From Orobanche coerulescens (taxonomy: Eukaryota > Streptophyta > Magnoliopsida > Lamiales > Orobanchaceae), in assembly GCA_033398695.1 (NCBI GenBank), contig CM065812.1:142172858-142236857 (forward strand): 64,000 nt of DNA, given 5' to 3'. Positions 47,301 through 60,155 of the stretch are shown here, piece by piece. Below the pieces are notes generated by a model. That model was not told the DNA's origin, searched no databases, and saw nothing but the letters and a program-made list of their open reading frames with translations. Numbering within the stretch: position 1 is the first letter of the stretch; each line of letters begins with the position of its first letter. The position numbers were made by a program, and so were the translations under genes.

Positions 47301-49026
47301 AGCACCAGTATCCGATACAGCCCTGTTTCAACAATTTGACAGCTTTCATCGCCTTGATCAATTTTTCTGGGCTGCCCGGTTTCCATCCCTCAAACAATAT
47401 TTCGGAACCATCGTCAACGATCAATGAGATATTCCTCCTTCGGTAGTTTACAATTGCTCCATATCGATTAAGCCAATCGTATCCGAGTATCAGGTCGTCT
47501 CCTTGCATTTCTATCACGATCAGATTTGAGAGCCACTCTCTGCCTCCAAATGATACAGGGAAATTTCTAGTTTCTAAGTTCCCGACAATCTTCTCTCCAC
47601 TCGGTAAACCAACAACATAAGGTTCACAAGTATGAAAACCGGAAATATTCAAACGATTCACACAAGACAAAGATATAAAAGAATGCGTAGCTCCTGTATC
47701 GAATAAAATGCTAACTGGCTGGGAAAGGATCTGGACAGTACCTGATGCGACAGCAGCATCCTGATCGTTTGTCCTCCTCATCTCGTACAAACGTGGGGGA
47801 GCATATCCAGCACTCGATGTCCCCTTTCGGTCCCATTGTCCTCTGCCTCGTCCACGGCCAAAATTCTGAAGCATCTGAACACTTTGTTGCGTCTGTTGGA
47901 TACTGGCTTCCTTCTGGACTGGCTGTGGTGTACGGGCTCTAAAAGACTTTGCAGCCTCTTCACAAAACACTGCCCGATGTCCCTCTCGTCCACAATCAAA
48001 ACAAGTCACGGTAGGTAGGGGGCAATTCCGTCGATAGTGCCCCGTCTGGGCGCAGTTAAAGCATTTCCTGGTAACATCAGTAATAGTTGATGTCGCTCCG
48101 AAGTTCTTTCCGCTCCTAACTGGGTGCGGAGGTTTCTTGAAAGAGTGAAAGGATGACTGGGCCTTACGGGGCCCGCTGTTCTTGTGCTCTGTAAAAGTAC
48201 CAGAGACTTTCTGTTTCTTGGATTCCGAAAATTTCTCGATAGTTGCTTCCTTGATCTCATACGCCAACGCCTTATCCTGGTATTGACGAAGTGTGGTACA
48301 TTCAAATCCGGACATGTACCTCTGGATTTCTGGTTTCATCCTCATATCAAAATGGATCATCATTTCTGCATCTGTTCTGACCAGATGTCGAACAAATGCT
48401 AGTTGCTGGTTAAACATCTTAATTGCCTGGGATACTGGCACATCTGAAGGCTGAGCGGAGAAAAACTTCCGAACTTTGGCTTCCCTCACAGGACGAGGGC
48501 AATACTGAGCTTCCATCATCAATCTAAACTCTGTCCACTCAGCATCATGGTCTACAGGCCGGATGGCTTCCCACCATTTGGACGCTTTCCCTATCAGAAA
48601 GTATTGCGCGATAGAGGCTCTCCGGTCATCTGGGCAGTTAATTCCGGCAAATATTTTCTCCAGTTCCTTCAACCAATGGTCCCAGGTGGGAGTCTCAGAA
48701 ATACTGTCGAATTTGGGTGGTTGCATCTTCGCCACCTCTTGCAGCCACCGGTCAACTCGATTTCCTATGTCTGGGATCCCTTGCTGTCTCTCCCCCTGCT
48801 GTAGTCCCACCGCCACTTGCATTCGGTCCACGACTTGGGCGAACTGAGTCATCTGGTTCACCACTTGACGATGGATCTCTGGTACAGCAGGTTCCGGTTC
48901 ATTATTAATAGATTGTTGCGGCTCGCCTGAGCTATGACTAGCCTGATTAGAAGGCGACGCTTCCCTTTCAGCATTTCTTCGTCCGCGTCCACGACCGCGA
49001 CCACGTCCACGTCCGCCTCTCAACAT
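44371..49026 (-). CDS. A gag-pol-chromodomain polyprotein (Tekay type)
   Basis: One open frame. The start at 49026 ([13 protein letters not shown]) is preferred because an Arg/Gly-rich start is the family norm; an in-frame ATG 21 nt upstream gives 1558 codons. Numbering from that upstream ATG: capsid to about 280; CCHC knuckles 329-342 and 349-362; protease [11 protein letters not shown] (DTG about 450); RT about 620-800 with [12 protein letters not shown] (about 784); RNase H from [11 protein letters not shown] (about 933); integrase with [12 protein letters not shown] and the D-D-E core; [11 protein letters not shown]; chromodomain [21 protein letters not shown]. Oddities: RT reads DLRSTYHQ where the other copies have SGYHQ/SGYYQ, integrase reads SDRDVRF where D has SDRDGRF, and a TAG at 44371-44373 removes the last few residues before the family's usual stop. 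C lies 45 bp upstream, between leader and start. Confidence 0.9.
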   Translation of the reverse strand: MLRGGRGRGRGRGRGRRNAEREASPSNQASHSSGEPQQSINNEPEPAVPEIHRQVVNQMTQFAQVVDRMQVAVGLQQGERQQGIPDIGNRVDRWLQEVAKMQPPKFDSISETPTWDHWLKELEKIFAGINCPDDRRASIAQYFLIGKASKWWEAIRPVDHDAEWTEFRLMMEAQYCPRPVREAKVRKFFSAQPSDVPVSQAIKMFNQQLAFVRHLVRTDAEMMIHFDMRMKPEIQRYMSGFECTTLRQYQDKALAYEIKEATIEKFSESKKQKVSGTFTEHKNSGPRKAQSSFHSFKKPPHPVRSGKNFGATSTITDVTRKCFNCAQTGHYRRNCPLPTVTCFDCGREGHRAVFCEEAAKSFRARTPQPVQKEASIQQTQQSVQMLQNFGRGRGRGQWDRKGTSSAGYAPPRLYEMRRTNDQDAAVASGTVQILSQPVSILFDTGATHSFISLSCVNRLNISGFHTCEPYVVGLPSGEKIVGNLETRNFPVSFGGREWLSNLIVIEMQGDDLILGYDWLNRYGAIVNYRRRNISLIVDDGSEILFEGWKPGSPEKLIKAMKAVKLLKQGCIGYWCYAMKKEDEIVELSSIPFVNEFPDVFPDELPGLPPRRDVEFTIELEPRATPISKAPYRMAPTEMYELKKQLKELLDKGYIQPSISPWGAPVLFVRKKDGSLRLCIDYRELNKMTIKNKYPLPRIDDLFDQLQGATVFSKIDLRSTYHQLRIKESDVPKSAFRTRYGHYEFVVMPFGLTNAPAVFMQLMNRVFIEFLDKFVVVFIDDILVYSKSPEEHAQHLRIVLELLRSEQLYAKLSKCEFWIKEVMFLGHVVSAKGVRVDPQKIEAIMDWKPLKNVKEVRSFLGLAGYYRRFVEGFSKISRPLTRLLQKTQKFEWNELCQVSFDELKKRLTTAPILSLPQGTGGFIVYSDASNQGLGCVLMQNDKVIAYASRQLKPYEVNYPTHDLELAAVVFALKIWRHYLYGTHCHIFTDHKSLKYIFSQKELNMRQTRWLELIKDYDLEILYHPGKANVVADALSRKLVSIQMLETLTSQLSLQREMIREGIEVWLQIVQGQLCVMEITSSLTEEIKSRQADDSLMIRLRDEVTKGKAPGFIIHDDGVLRFQNRLCVPDVDVLKQTIMKEAHSSPYSIHPGTSKMYKDLKQNFWWGNMKKDVADYVLKCLTCQQVKIEHQRPAGMLKPLPIPEWKWEDISMDFITNMPRTRTGMNMIWVIVDRLTKSAHFLGIKDTWGPERLARVFISEIVRLHGTPKTIVSDRDVRFVSHFWKAVHKALGTELNFSTAYHPQTDGQSERTIQTVEDMLRACALDWSTDWEVHLPLIQFTYNNSWHASIKMAPFEALYGRRCRSPLCWDDSSDLIGTEPELIVQTREKIALIRERLLTAQSRHKSYADVRRRPLEFNTGDHVLLKVSPTRGIFRFGRIGKLSPRYIGPFEILERVGELAYRLALPPSLCHVHNVFHVSQLRKYIPDPSHIIDFGEIEVAQDGKFEERPVKILESRVKQLRNKPIVLVKVQWSRHGKEEATWETEADMKSRYP

Positions 49027-49621
49027 ACTGTAAGCATAAATACTCAATATATAAGAAACAACATCGTTCTTGTAATAACCCGTAATTTCGATTTCCGGTA
49101 ATTTCTTTTTTTTCGGCGGAAGTCCGTTTTGACGACTCGCTCATGACCGTTTCGTCATTTCGGGAATGATTAATTCTGCACTTTTTGTCATCCGAGCTCG
49201 TTTCGGTGTCGTTTTGTTGAGTTCCGTGCTTTTTAGCGGTTTTTCCGCACTTGAGTTCGATTCTTGCGAATCTCGTCCGAAACTGTTGTTTCGACTTTCT
49301 CGTAAGTTCATTTAATGTTATTATTCATGTTGCAAGCTTCGGTTTGGTTATTCGATCACGTATCGTGATTTTGGGGCGTTTTGGGCCATTTTCGTAATTT
49401 CCCAAAGTTTGGGGTAATTACTTTATGTTGTCGAATTTCAAGCCTTCGGGTAGTCGGAATCGTGTGTTCTATTAGTGCTCGGATTCGTCTTTTCGAGTAC
49501 TTCGTAACCGTATCTTCGATTCGTACTCAGGTTCGGGTTTCGGGGTCGTTCGGGCCGTCGGAGTTGGTCCCGCCGAGTCATGGCGGGCATGCTCGGGCGA
49601 GCCACCGCCGAGTAACGCGGC

Positions 49622-49772
49622 GGTAGTGACGGCTACGCACGTAAGGCGTTACGCACGTAAGGCCTGGCCGTAACGCACGTAACGCCCGGCATTTTCCAGT
49701 AGGAGTTCGCCATGGCCGGTTCGCACGTAAGCCATGGCCGTTACGCACGTAACCCCGGCACACTCTATTTAA
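49622..49772 (+). promoter_or_regulatory. C LTR promoter: TTACGCACGTAA repeats plus TATA-like box
   Basis: ACGCACGTAAGG, TTACGCACGTAA, TAACGCACGTAA, CGCACGTAAGCC and TTACGCACGTAA follow one another within 130 bp and are followed by CTATTTAAGG (TATTTAA at 49766-49772). The 3' LTR version (about 55395-55552) is much more altered than the rest of that LTR. Promoter role inferred. Confidence 0.55.
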
Positions 49773-50734
49773 GGCCTGCGGACGTTTTTCTTCAGCCATT
49801 TCTCCTTCTTTTCCTTCCCGTACGCGGCTGCGGGTGTGTATAGCATGGAGAGATGTTGTTGGACAATCAATCCATGAAGTTTTGGAGTTCATATCATCAA
49901 TGATCAATCCTATAACATCCTCCAATCTACCGAATCAGGTCAGATTTCCTAGAAATCTAGTTTTGGGAAATTTGGGTATTTTGGTTGTTTTCGTCCGATT
50001 TATCCGATTTAACTTAGGATTATGATGGATTGATGATTATTTAGATGTATTATATCATTTCCCTTGTTATTCCATGGTTGGATCGTATCGATTCGTTATT
50101 TTGGTCGAGTTCTTGATCGACGCCTTAAAGGTGACCGATAAAATGTCATAGAGGGGTTTTCGGGCGTTCTACGATTATTCTTCCTCGTATGATCGATGAT
50201 TTATTGATTATATGTTGTTAGGGTCGAATTCTTGTGAAGAACTCGAGTCGGAACCCTTCCGTTCGTTGTCTTCTTCGGGGTCCGAGCTTCCCGATCGAAC
50301 CGTGTTCTTCGGAGCGTTTGGTAGCGGTTATTAAGGCAAGTATCTTATTATACGACTTGTATCTTGTGACTAGTAATTACGTATGATATGTATGACGATT
50401 TTGCTTGCCTCCGTAAATATGTTCCGTTTGAGTTGGTTGTGTTTTCCGAAATTTGAAGGCTTTGTGATAATAGTGATATATTGGTATCCGTGTTAGGCGT
50501 TGTGCCATTTGTGCAGGATTGCGATGTACATATGAGATGGTTGTATACGTGGTTGTTCAATGTATTGTGTACCGAATGTGTGTTATGTTGGTTAAGAGTC
50601 GTTGTGATGATCATGATATTTGTGTTGTTTTGGTTTACATACTTGATTGTACATTTCATTGTAATGTGGAATGGCTTGACATTTAATGATTATGAATTGT
50701 GTCGTGTCGATGTGTGGGTGTTCCGGTAGGTCCG

Positions 50735-51090
50735 ACGAGGCCTGCGGAGTTCGGTACATGATGTGTACGAACAAAGTGTGTGATCCGTAGGGTCTCGACG
50801 AGGCCTCCGGAGTCCGTACATGACGTGTACGGACAAGATGTGTGATCCGGTAGGGTGCGACGAGGCCTGCGGAGTTCGGTACATGATGTGTACGAACGAT
50901 GTTGTGGCGGTAGGGTCCGTTGAGGCCTCGGAGTTCGGTACATGATGTGTACGAACAGTGTGTGTGGCCGGGTAGGGTCCGTTGAGGCCTCGGAGTTCGG
51001 TACATGATGTGTACGAACAGGTGTGTGGTCGGGTAAGGTCCGTCGAGGCCTCGGAGTTCGGTACATGATGTGTACGAACAATGATCGTAG
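50735..51090 (+). repeat. Minisatellite in C LTR
   Basis: Six copies of a roughly 60-bp unit with GAGTTCGGTACATGATGTGTACGAAC. It is the reverse complement of the C2 repeat; the copy at 56500-56860 is in the 3' LTR. Confidence 0.9.
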
Positions 51091-51820
51091 CGATGATTGT
51101 TCGGGTAACATTTTAAATATGGATCTCCGACTCATAATGATATATTATTTAGTATGCTTTGAAACGAGAATCGGGCTAAGGCCCTAATGTTTACGAAAAG
51201 GTTTTGTAAATTGGGACTCGAGGTCCAAAAGAATTTCTGCTTTAAAAATCCCCGAGATGATGTGTTCCTTTTCAAATATCTCTTATTTGAGTTCGAAATT
51301 CTAAAACTTCTCGGGAACATTTTGATAATTGATTTCCGTATTAAATTCTTAGTTGCTATTTGCTTGTTACATTTCGTATGGTTTGATACTTGCACTAGTA
51401 AAACAGTGGAGTTTTACTAACCCCCGAGTATTCGGGGGGTGGATGTCTGTTTTGCGTCCAGGTACATGCAGATTCAGGGGAGCAGTCACAGGATTGGCAC
51501 AAGAGGATGACGAGCTGCGATACTAATCAAGAGTCGAGAGTTGGTAGAGTTTGGTTGTATTGTTAGAGTTCTTTCAGTCTTCCGTTGTATTGTGTTTCGA
51601 CCCCTGTGTGGGTAATGTTGTTAGTCAGTATTGTTGATAGAGTTGTATGACCTCATCGGTCTGTGTGTTTATGTGTAAGTGACCTTAACGGTCTGTATTA
51701 TTATATTGTTTGACCCTGGCCGGGCAAGCATTTAGTCGTTTATGGATGTTTAGCCTGGTAGATCCTTGTGGAAGGGGTCTACGGCGTGTAATATTCCTAT
51801 ATGGTTTTGGGGATGTTACA

Positions 51821-54800
51821 ATTATGGTATCGGAGATTAGGTTGCGGAAACCTAGGCTGTCGGGTCGATTCAAGTCGTGATTGTCGAGTAATGTGTTGTC
51901 TTGTCGTTCGAGTCGTCAGGTGACAAGTTGAGTTGTGCGTAGTCACAACGTGTCGGTTATGTTGTCGGACAAGATTAGTATCGTGGACGACCGTCACCTC
52001 CATGCGACCTGTGGATGTAAGTCTCCTCTTTTATGCATAATATCTGTGTTCATGATTTCATTTATGTGTGATATTTGTGGTGCATAATTTTATTTACACG
52101 GTGTTGTGTAATGAAGTTGTATTCGATACTTGGATACGCTGTACGTGTATAGAACTGGATGTATTGATGTTTGGCCCTTGAACCACCACGTGGTTGGTAT
52201 GGTGTGAAAGTTGTGAACCTTGATGGGTTTTACGGTAGAGTTTGTGAGAAACTCCGATGAATGATTTTGCTGTGTGTTTAAACTTGATGCCATGAGATGT
52301 GTGATTGAATTGGCGACCTGTTTGCCATTTGAGTATATGGTTTTAAATTATTTGTTTTGGAATGTTGTAATTTTTATCCGCTATGGGTAAGTTTGAGAAT
52401 GTTTCTGAAGGACTTTACAGCTTTGAGAATTTTGTAGAAATCGATTTTTGGAAAATATTTTGGTGGTGCGGTCAAACCATGGTTTATATGGATTTTTAAA
52501 ATTTGTTAAATTTTGACAAATGGGCGTGTATTTTCAAATGACACAATCGACGGTATTTGAAAAATGTGTTTTGAAATACTTGAGACATTGTAAAATATTA
52601 CCGTCATCGACCTTCTTGGCGTTTTGTAAATGGTTTTTATCTGGTGGGTTCCGGCGCAGGACCCACGACGCTATAATGTTCCGTGTAATTACCTGAGATT
52701 TTTGGGCATTCTAGCCCATTGAATTATCTTTGAAAACCTTGAGTATCCTAGAAATAAATTTCGAGACGTACGTTTAAAATGAATTGTTTTCTCGTGATAC
52801 TTTCAAGGTGCCGCGATATGTTTCAGAATTCTTCTACCTCGAGGACCAAAATGTTTTGAGATATTTTTCAATGTTTTATAAACACTTTTACTTAGACCCG
52901 AGGGTCGAATATTCTGAAAGTTTTCCACTAAGAGAAAGTGTCCTCAGTTTTCTCAAATGCGAAATGGTTTCCCAAAGTCTCGATAACGATGTTTCACGTT
53001 TGTACTTTTTTGAAAGGTGATACTCAAGATCAACCGGTGTTTTTCTAAATTATTTTCAAAAGGTGGTTTTTTTTTTTTTTTTTTTTTTAAACCTATCAAT
53101 TCCCGTTTGCGTTTGGGAATGTATGTATGATTTTTGCTTTGTCGTTTTGATGTTCCTCCCGAGTATGATCGAATTGGTGGCATGAACGTTGAGGCGTTGC
53201 CACACAATTATTGTACTAGCCCTCTGTGAGAAGTTTGAACTGGTGTTTACTGTTTATCACCTCGTGGCGATTTGCGTGTTGTCGCACGAGTGTGAGATGT
53301 TGAAGCTTGGGTTTGTACGTTTGTGTACATGTGTGATTGTTTCATAATGTTTGTAATTATGTGCTGATTATTGTTCGAGCCGTTGAGGTCGCCGAACGAT
53401 ACCGTCGTTGTTGTAGTGTTTGTGTGTGTATCACTTTACGATGGTAATCATTGTATATGATATATGTTATGATTCTTTGTTGTGCCAAGTTGGCATCTCC
53501 GGTTTGTTGTTTTGCGACGTTATATTCCATTGTACCTAGCAGTTGTATTTTCGGTATGCCGAGCCGAGGTGTTTCAACCGTGGTGTGCCGGGGGCATGCA
53601 CGTACCAATTATTTTTCTCGTCACAGGATCTAGTTTTGCGAGTTGGGTTCCGAGTCTTTCGGGGCGCGAACTTCAGTACAGATATCAGAATCGGCTCTAA
53701 GAGGCCCATGGAAGATGTTTCTGTCGGTTGCTTGTTGTGTTGTCACCTTGATTTCGTGTTGTGAGTTTCGGGAACGACACTTCTTTTAGAAGAGGTCGAG
53801 TATAATACCCGTATTGGTTTTGGACTTACGCATTTTCTCTTTCTCAATTCTATCGGCTCACTCGTGTTCGTTGATACTTTCTGAACTTGTTCTGTATTCC
53901 GGTTTCATCGTTCGAACGAGTTGTGATCTTGTTGTGGGTCGATCTGGTTATCGCTATGACTTTTTCGAGTTCGGTTCGATTCTTGTGAACCTTGTTCGGA
54001 AGTGGCATCATCTGGTTTTATTAGTTCTTTTATTCGAAGTGGATCGGATTTTGAACCTCTGTGTTTTCGACTCTGTCGACTCGTTTATGTTCGTTGACAT
54101 TTTTGAGCTTGTCCTGCCCCTTGCTTTTGTTGATCCAACGAGTGTGGTATTGTTTCGGAATAACTTGTTGTCGTTGTGATTTTTTTTCAATTGATGTTCC
54201 CTTTCCTGTGGACCTTAAGTGAATCACATCTTGTTGCTTTTACCGGATCATATATTGTCTCGAGCCGAGACGTGAACCTGGGAGTTGTTGTTTGAATTTT
54301 ATTGTTCTTCATGATTCGAACATGATTGTTCGATTTTTGTTGTCTCGACCGTTGTGGTTCGATCGTTTGATTGTTCGGTCTTTGTTGATCTCGTTTCGTG
54401 ATTGTTGAGCGTTCAGACTCGTTCCTAATTTTCTTATATTCGGGAAATTTGTCTTGTTTTCGATCTTCCAACCCTTGAGCGGTGGAATTCCGTATTTCTT
54501 CAGCGATTGGCTCGCGTTTTGATTGATGTACCGTTGGGGTGGTCAATCATATTGATTTTCGTTCGTTGTGCTTTGTGATTGCTCGGATAATCGACTTGGT
54601 TGTATTACCTGTTTGATGACGCTTGTCACTTGTTGGTTTTATTATTTCTCTATCGGTGGCGTTGGGTTGGTCGTCGTGTGGCGTGTTGTCACGCTGTATA
54701 TCCTTACGCGTTGTTTGTAACGTTTCGCCGTTTGGTATGAGTTACGCGCTTCTTGTGTATCTCGTTGAGTTTTTCCTGGAGGGAAATTTCTTCTCTCCCT

Positions 54801-54846
54801 ACTTGTTTTAAGTTTCGGGACGAAACTTCTTTTAAGGAGGGTAGAA
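51821..54846 (+). other. C internal region: PBS, decayed gag traces, PPT
   Basis: PBS-like TGGTATCGGAGATTAGG at 51825-51841. No long ORF. The stretch near 53560-53690 (RCFNRGVPGAC...) matches the knuckle region of B but is more decayed. A T-run of about 20 lies at 53067-53088. PPT AAGGAGGGTAGAA follows AAGTTTCGGGACGAAACTT (near 54810-54828). Nothing else recognised. Confidence 0.7.
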
Positions 54847-57585
54847 TGTAATAACCCGTAATTTCGATTTCCGGTAATTTCTTTTTTTCGGCGGAAGTCC
54901 GTTTTGACGACTCGCTCATGACCGTTTCGTCATTTCGGGAATGATTAATTCTGCACTTTTTGTCATCCGAGCTCGTTTCGGTGTCGTTTTGTTGAGTTCC
55001 GTGCTTTTTAGCGGTTTTTCCGCACTTGAGTTCGATTCTTGCGAATCTCGTCCGAAACTGTTGTGTCGACTTTCTCGTAAGTTCATTTAATGTTATTATT
55101 CATGTTGCAAGCTTCGGTTTGGTTATTCGATCACGTATCGTGATTTTGGGGCGTTTTGGGCCATTTTCGTAATTTCCCAAAGTTTGGGGTAATTACTGTT
55201 GTCAATTTCAAGCCTTCGGGTAGTCGGAATCGTGTGTTCTATTAGTGCTCGGATTCGTCTTTTCGAGTACTTCGTAACCGTATCTTCGATTCGTACTCGA
55301 GTTCGGGTTTCGGTCGTCGGGCCGTCGGAGTTGGTCCCGGCCGAGTCATGGCCGGGCATGCTCGGGCCAGCGCACTGGCCGAGTAACGCGTGCGGTAGTG
55401 ACCGGCGATTCGACGTAAGGCCGATTCACGTAAGGCCACGGCCGTAACGCACGTAACGCCCGGCATTTTCCAGGCAGGAGTTCGGCCATGGCCGATTACG
55501 TCGTAAGCCATGGCCGCCACGTACGTAACCCGGCCGTGATCGGCTTATTTAAGGCTGCGGACGTTTTCTTGACCATTTCTCCTTCTTTTCCTTCCGCACG
55601 CGGCTGCGGGTGTGTATAGCATGGAGAGATGTTGTTGGACAATCAATCCATGAAGTTTTGGAGTTCATATCATCAATTATCAATCCTATAACATCCTCCA
55701 ATCTACTGACCAGTCAGATTTCCTAGAAATCTAGTTTTGGGAAATTTGGGTATTTTGGTTGTTTTCGTCCGATTTATCCGATTTAACTTAGGATTATGAT
55801 GGATTGATGATTATTTAGATGTATTATATCATTTCCCTTGTTATTCCATGGTTGGATCGTATCGATTCGTTATTTTGGTCGAGTTCTTGATCGACGCCTT
55901 AAAGGTGACCGATAAAATGTCATAGAGGGGTTTTCGGGCGTTCTACGATTATTCTTCCTCGTATGATCGATGATTTATTGATTATATGTTGTTAGGGTCG
56001 AATTCTTGTGAAGAACTCGAGTCGGAACCCTTCCGTTCGTTGTCTTCTTCGGGGTCCGAGCTTCCCGATCGAACCGTGTTCTTCGGAGCGTTTGGTAGCG
56101 GTTATTAAGGCAAGTATCTTATTATACGACTTGTATCTTGTGACTAGTAATTACGTATGATATGTATGACGATTTTGCTTGCCTCCGTAAATATGTTCCG
56201 TTTGAGTTGGTTGTGTTTTCCAAATTTTGAAGGCTTTGTGATAATAGTGATATATTGGTATCCGTGTTAGGCGTTGTGCCATTTGTGCAGGATTGCGATA
56301 TACATATGAGATGGTTGTATACGTGGTTGTTCAATGTATTGTGTACCGAATGTGTGTTATGTTGGTTAAGAGTCGTTGTGATGATCATGATATTTGCGTT
56401 GTTTTGGTTTACATACTTGATTGTACATTTCATTGTAATGTGGAATGGCTTGACATTTAATGATTATGAATTGTGTCGTGTCGATGTGTGGGTGTTCCGG
56501 TAGGGTCCGACGAGGCCTGCGGAGTTCGGTACATGATGTGTACGAACAAAGTGTGTGATCCGTAGGTCTCGACGAGGCCTGCGAGTCGGTACATGACGTG
56601 TACGGACAAGATGTGTGATCCGGTAGGGTCAGACGAGGCCTGCGGAGTTCGGTACATGATGTGTACGAACGATGTTGTGGCCGGGTAGGGTCCGTTGAGG
56701 CCTCGGAGTTCGGTACATGATGTGTACGAACAGTGTGTGTGGCCGGGTAGGGTCCGTTGAGGCCTCGGAGTTCGGTACATGATGTGTACGAATAGTGTGT
56801 GTGGTCGGGTAAGGTCCGTCGAGGCCTCGGAGTTCGGTACATGATGTGTACGAACAATGATCGTGTAGCGATGATTGTTCGGGTAACATTTTAAATATGG
56901 ATCTCCGACTCATAATGATATATTATTTAGTATGCTTTGAACGAGAATCGGGCTAAGGCCCTAATGTTTACGAAAAGGTTTTGTAAATTGGGACTCGAGG
57001 TCCAAAAGAATTTCGCTTTAAAAATCCCGAGATGATGTGTTCCTTTTCAAATATCTCTTATTTGAGTTCGAAATTCTAAAACTTCTGGGAACATTTTGAT
57101 AATTGATTTCCGTATTAAATTCTTAGTTGCTATTTGCTTGTTACATTTCGTATGGTTTGATACTTGCACTAGTAAAACGGTGGAGTTTACTAACCCCGAG
57201 TATTCGGGGTGGATGTCTGCTTTGCGTCCGGTACATGCGATTCGGGGAGAGCCACAGGGATTGGCACAAGAGGATGACGAGCTGCGATACTAATCAAGAG
57301 TCGAGAGTTGGTAGAGTTTGGTTGTATTGTTAGAGTTCTTTCGGTCTTTTTGTATTGTGTTTCGACCCCTGTGTGGGTAATGTTGTTAGTCAGTATTGTT
57401 GATAGAGTTGTATGACCTCATCGGTCTGTGTGTTTATGTGTAAGTGACCTTAACGGTCTGTATTATTATATTGTTTGACCCTGGCCGGGCAAGCATTTAG
57501 TCGTTTATGGATGTTTAGCCTGGTAGATCCTTGTGGAAGGGGTCTACGGCGTGTAATATTCCTATATGGTTTTGGGGATGTTACA
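54847..57585 (+). repeat. C 3' LTR
   Basis: 2739 bp, close to 49071-51820. Many differences are one-base losses in homopolymers or at CAG, e.g. 57180-57260 versus 51410-51490, giving CCCCGAGTATTCGGGG here. Confidence 0.95.
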
Positions 57586-57590
57586 GTTCT

Positions 57591-57779
57591 AATATTCGAG
57601 TATAAAGAGACACAACATGTAAAGAACGAGATAGAGTTTAGGAACTTACAACCACCGTTCGCATGAAGACGTAGGCAGTGCAGTGATCATTCACGACCGG
57701 TTACCTCAAAAGACGTAAATGACCCCTATTTTAACCCAACGGCCAAGATATCCATAAACCTGGCTCCGATACCATATTC
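57591..57779 (-). other. A primer binding site and leader
   Basis: Minus strand: TGGTATCGGAGCC at 57774-57762, five bases inside the LTR end, then about 170 nt of leader to the C insertion; the leader resumes at 49070 and reaches the gag ATG at 49026. The PBS differs by one base from TGGTATCAGAGCC in D. Confidence 0.8.
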
Positions 57780-60155
57780 TGTAATACCCCGATATATTCA
57801 GGAATATTACAGCGCCGTAAATCCTTTACATAAGGATTTACAAGGCTGAAGAATTGAACAAACATTAAAAGGTACTAACGAATGGAAATAACGGAATTAA
57901 GATACAACAGTTCTGACCAAGTACTGAAAATACAATTGTTCAACAGGAACTTAATAATACATCACCAAATTCAATTTCATCATAAATGACTTCGTACTCG
58001 AGTACTTATTGAAATAACCAATAAACAACAGACAAATAAACCCGGCCGGAACATCACTCTGCACCCTCGTCGTCATGCAGCTCCAGTGGTTGCTTCCCCG
58101 CTCTCCTGGATCCTGAACATAAACAAAATGTTCACCCCCAAAGGGGTTAGCACAACGATGCTAGTACAAGTACCACAACATATTATTCATATCTCACGAA
58201 GAATAATAACGTAAACGACAAAAATACCAACGAGTCTTCTCCTACGAGAAACTCATAAATGACATACACAACTGGTAATCACAACAGGACATCATAACAT
58301 ACACATGGTAATTTCGTCGATCCAGCGTTCACTGCCTAGAACCCACGATGATCCCGTTAGACCAACCCGTGGTGGAAAAACTCGTCCGATGATCCAGTGC
58401 ACGCTAGCATAGATCCCCGATGATCCCGTCGGACCAACACGAGGTGGACATACAACAACGACATACATGCATGACAATATGTATAACATCAGTACGTAAA
58501 ACAAATAAGGTACTTGCCTCGATTTGAAGACAAGAACAATACTTCCACGAAAACGAACACTCGAAGGTCTTCCTCCTCAATCAATCACGTAACAAGATCA
58601 AACCTTAACAAAAGAAATGATATAGGATTTATCTCACGTCGTACGAATGTTTAACAATTCGATTTACGGCCAAAAGTTCATAAAATGTAATCTGCCTGAA
58701 CTGCTTAGCGCACGCTAAGTACTCTGTGTAGCGTGCGTTAAGTCTGTTCGATAGCGCATGCAACCAACAAAGGCTAGCGTACGCTAACTATGCATGGTCA
58801 GTACTTCACTGATTAGTCGACTGACTCGTCTGATGGCCTAGCGTACGTTACGTACCAAACGTAGCGTACGCTAACTCGTGCTCGATAGCGCACGTTAATC
58901 TACAAAGCTTAGCGTGCGCTAACTCTGCATGGCAGTTTACTGCTGGGCAGTAGACTCTTCTCATCATGATCAAAACAATGAAATCTTCCGTGATAATTCA
59001 TGTTACCTACATGAATATCATGTTCATACGATTATGAATGATTTTATGGATAACAACAACTTCGGATTCAGGGATATGTATACCATTATAAAACCATATT
59101 TCATTTCGACTACAAATCTTCATACGACAATTCGAAAGGCTTAACGGTTGATATCGACACCTTTATATCCATCAAAATTATCATGCTGTAGTTGTATAAC
59201 ATTCCATCTATACTAGATAAATCCTTCCATGATCAATCCCTTAGATTCATCTAACAATAATGATGTTAGAGTCAAGTCCATGATTGTTATGAAGTCATCT
59301 ACTAGATTCGGATTACCAATGATAGAAGCTTCCTCTACTTGTTCAATGTAATAAGATTCGAATCATGATGTTCATAATCAAGGTACTTGAGGCATAACCA
59401 TCTCTATATTCCAAACATGATGCATGTTGAATAATTCATTAATGAAAAATCAATATCTTGCTAACATGATCATCTAATTCTTTAGAATCCAACTCTAAGT
59501 CTGGAGATAGGTTGAACATACCTTAATATGACGAAAATCACTGAACCATAAGGTAGAATCCGACTCCAGTTGGTTGTATGCCACTTCAAGGTGCTATTCC
59601 ACTTCAATGATCACTCACAAGTGATAACCAATATACAAATACCAACAAGATGTGTTCTGAGTGTGTAGAAGGATTATTATAGCTCTCTGGCCTCTCAAGA
59701 ATGAAGAATGGACGAATGAAATGTAAGCCAAAACGGGTTGTTGTCCCATTTATAATATTCTGCATTTTAACTAGTTAGCGCACGCTACTAAGCTTTCCTT
59801 AGCGTGCGCTAATAAGAGTTGACTTCAAAACTGTCCAGGTTCGTCCGCGGGAATCTTATCCGGACCCATGTCCCGGCTGGCGCATGTGCTAGCCATCCCG
59901 CTCAATAATTGAGTGCTTAGCGCACGCAACTCCTACATACCTAGCGTGCGCTAGTAGTAGCTCGATAGCGCGCGTTAAGCTACATTCTTAGCGTGCGCTA
60001 TCACGAGTTTGCATGAGAAAATTTGCATGATGAAATACTCAAGTACAAGGATGCCAATGCAAGAAATATCATACTCCAATCATCAAGATCACAATTCCGA
60101 ATAATACAGGGTTCGAATACAGATGAAATACACCGTAATAAATCCGGATATTACA
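57780..60155 (-). repeat. A 5' LTR
   Basis: 2376 bp, minus strand TGTAATATCCGG...CGGGGTATTACA, uninterrupted. Palindromes near 58705-58922 and 59776-60002, CGAGGCAAGTACC at 58509-58521, two-unit repeat with GATGATCCCGTCGGACCAAC near 58318-58440, hairpin block near 58125-58165. Confidence 0.95.
59748..60002 (-). promoter_or_regulatory. A 5' LTR promoter: TAGCGCACGCTA palindromes plus TATA
   Basis: Minus strand: AGCGCACGCTA-type words at about 59989-60000, 59963-59974, 59940-59951, 59917-59928, 59800-59811 and 59776-59787, then TATAAAT at 59754-59748. Same arrangement as element 1. Confidence 0.6.

Larger units (their letters stand above)
49071..51820 (+). repeat. C 5' LTR
   Basis: TGTAATAACCCGTAATTTCG...GGGGATGTTACA, 2750 bp. 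Candidate AATCAG|GTCAGA site near 49937, AAGGCAAGTATC at 50333-50344, minisatellite 50735-51090, hairpin block CCCCCGAGTATTCGGGGGG at 51421-51439. Confidence 0.95.
49071..57585 (+). mobile_element. C: non-coding Tekay-related retrotransposon in A leader
   Basis: 8515 bp flanked by GTTCT (49066-49070 and 57586-57590). LTRs of 2750 and 2739 bp and a 3026-bp internal region without pol. Oriented opposite to A. Same family as C2 by LTR ends, minisatellite and internal DNA, but with TTACGCACGTAA palindromes instead of GTGCCGCGGCAC. Confidence 0.95.
24851..60155 (-). mobile_element. A: Tekay-type chromovirus, carrying B and C
   Basis: Flanked by AGACC (24846-24850 and 60156-60160). The uninterrupted Helitron unit reads CAATAGACCTCAAATCG (near 11960 and 14103). 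Without B and C the element is about 9.7 kb: LTRs of 2376-2377 bp, PBS, leader, a 1.55-kb-codon gag-pol ORF and a PPT with hairpin. The LTRs differ by only a few percent by eye, so it is fairly young. C lies in the leader in opposite orientation and B in the 3' LTR, so it can no longer be expressed normally. Confidence 0.95.
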
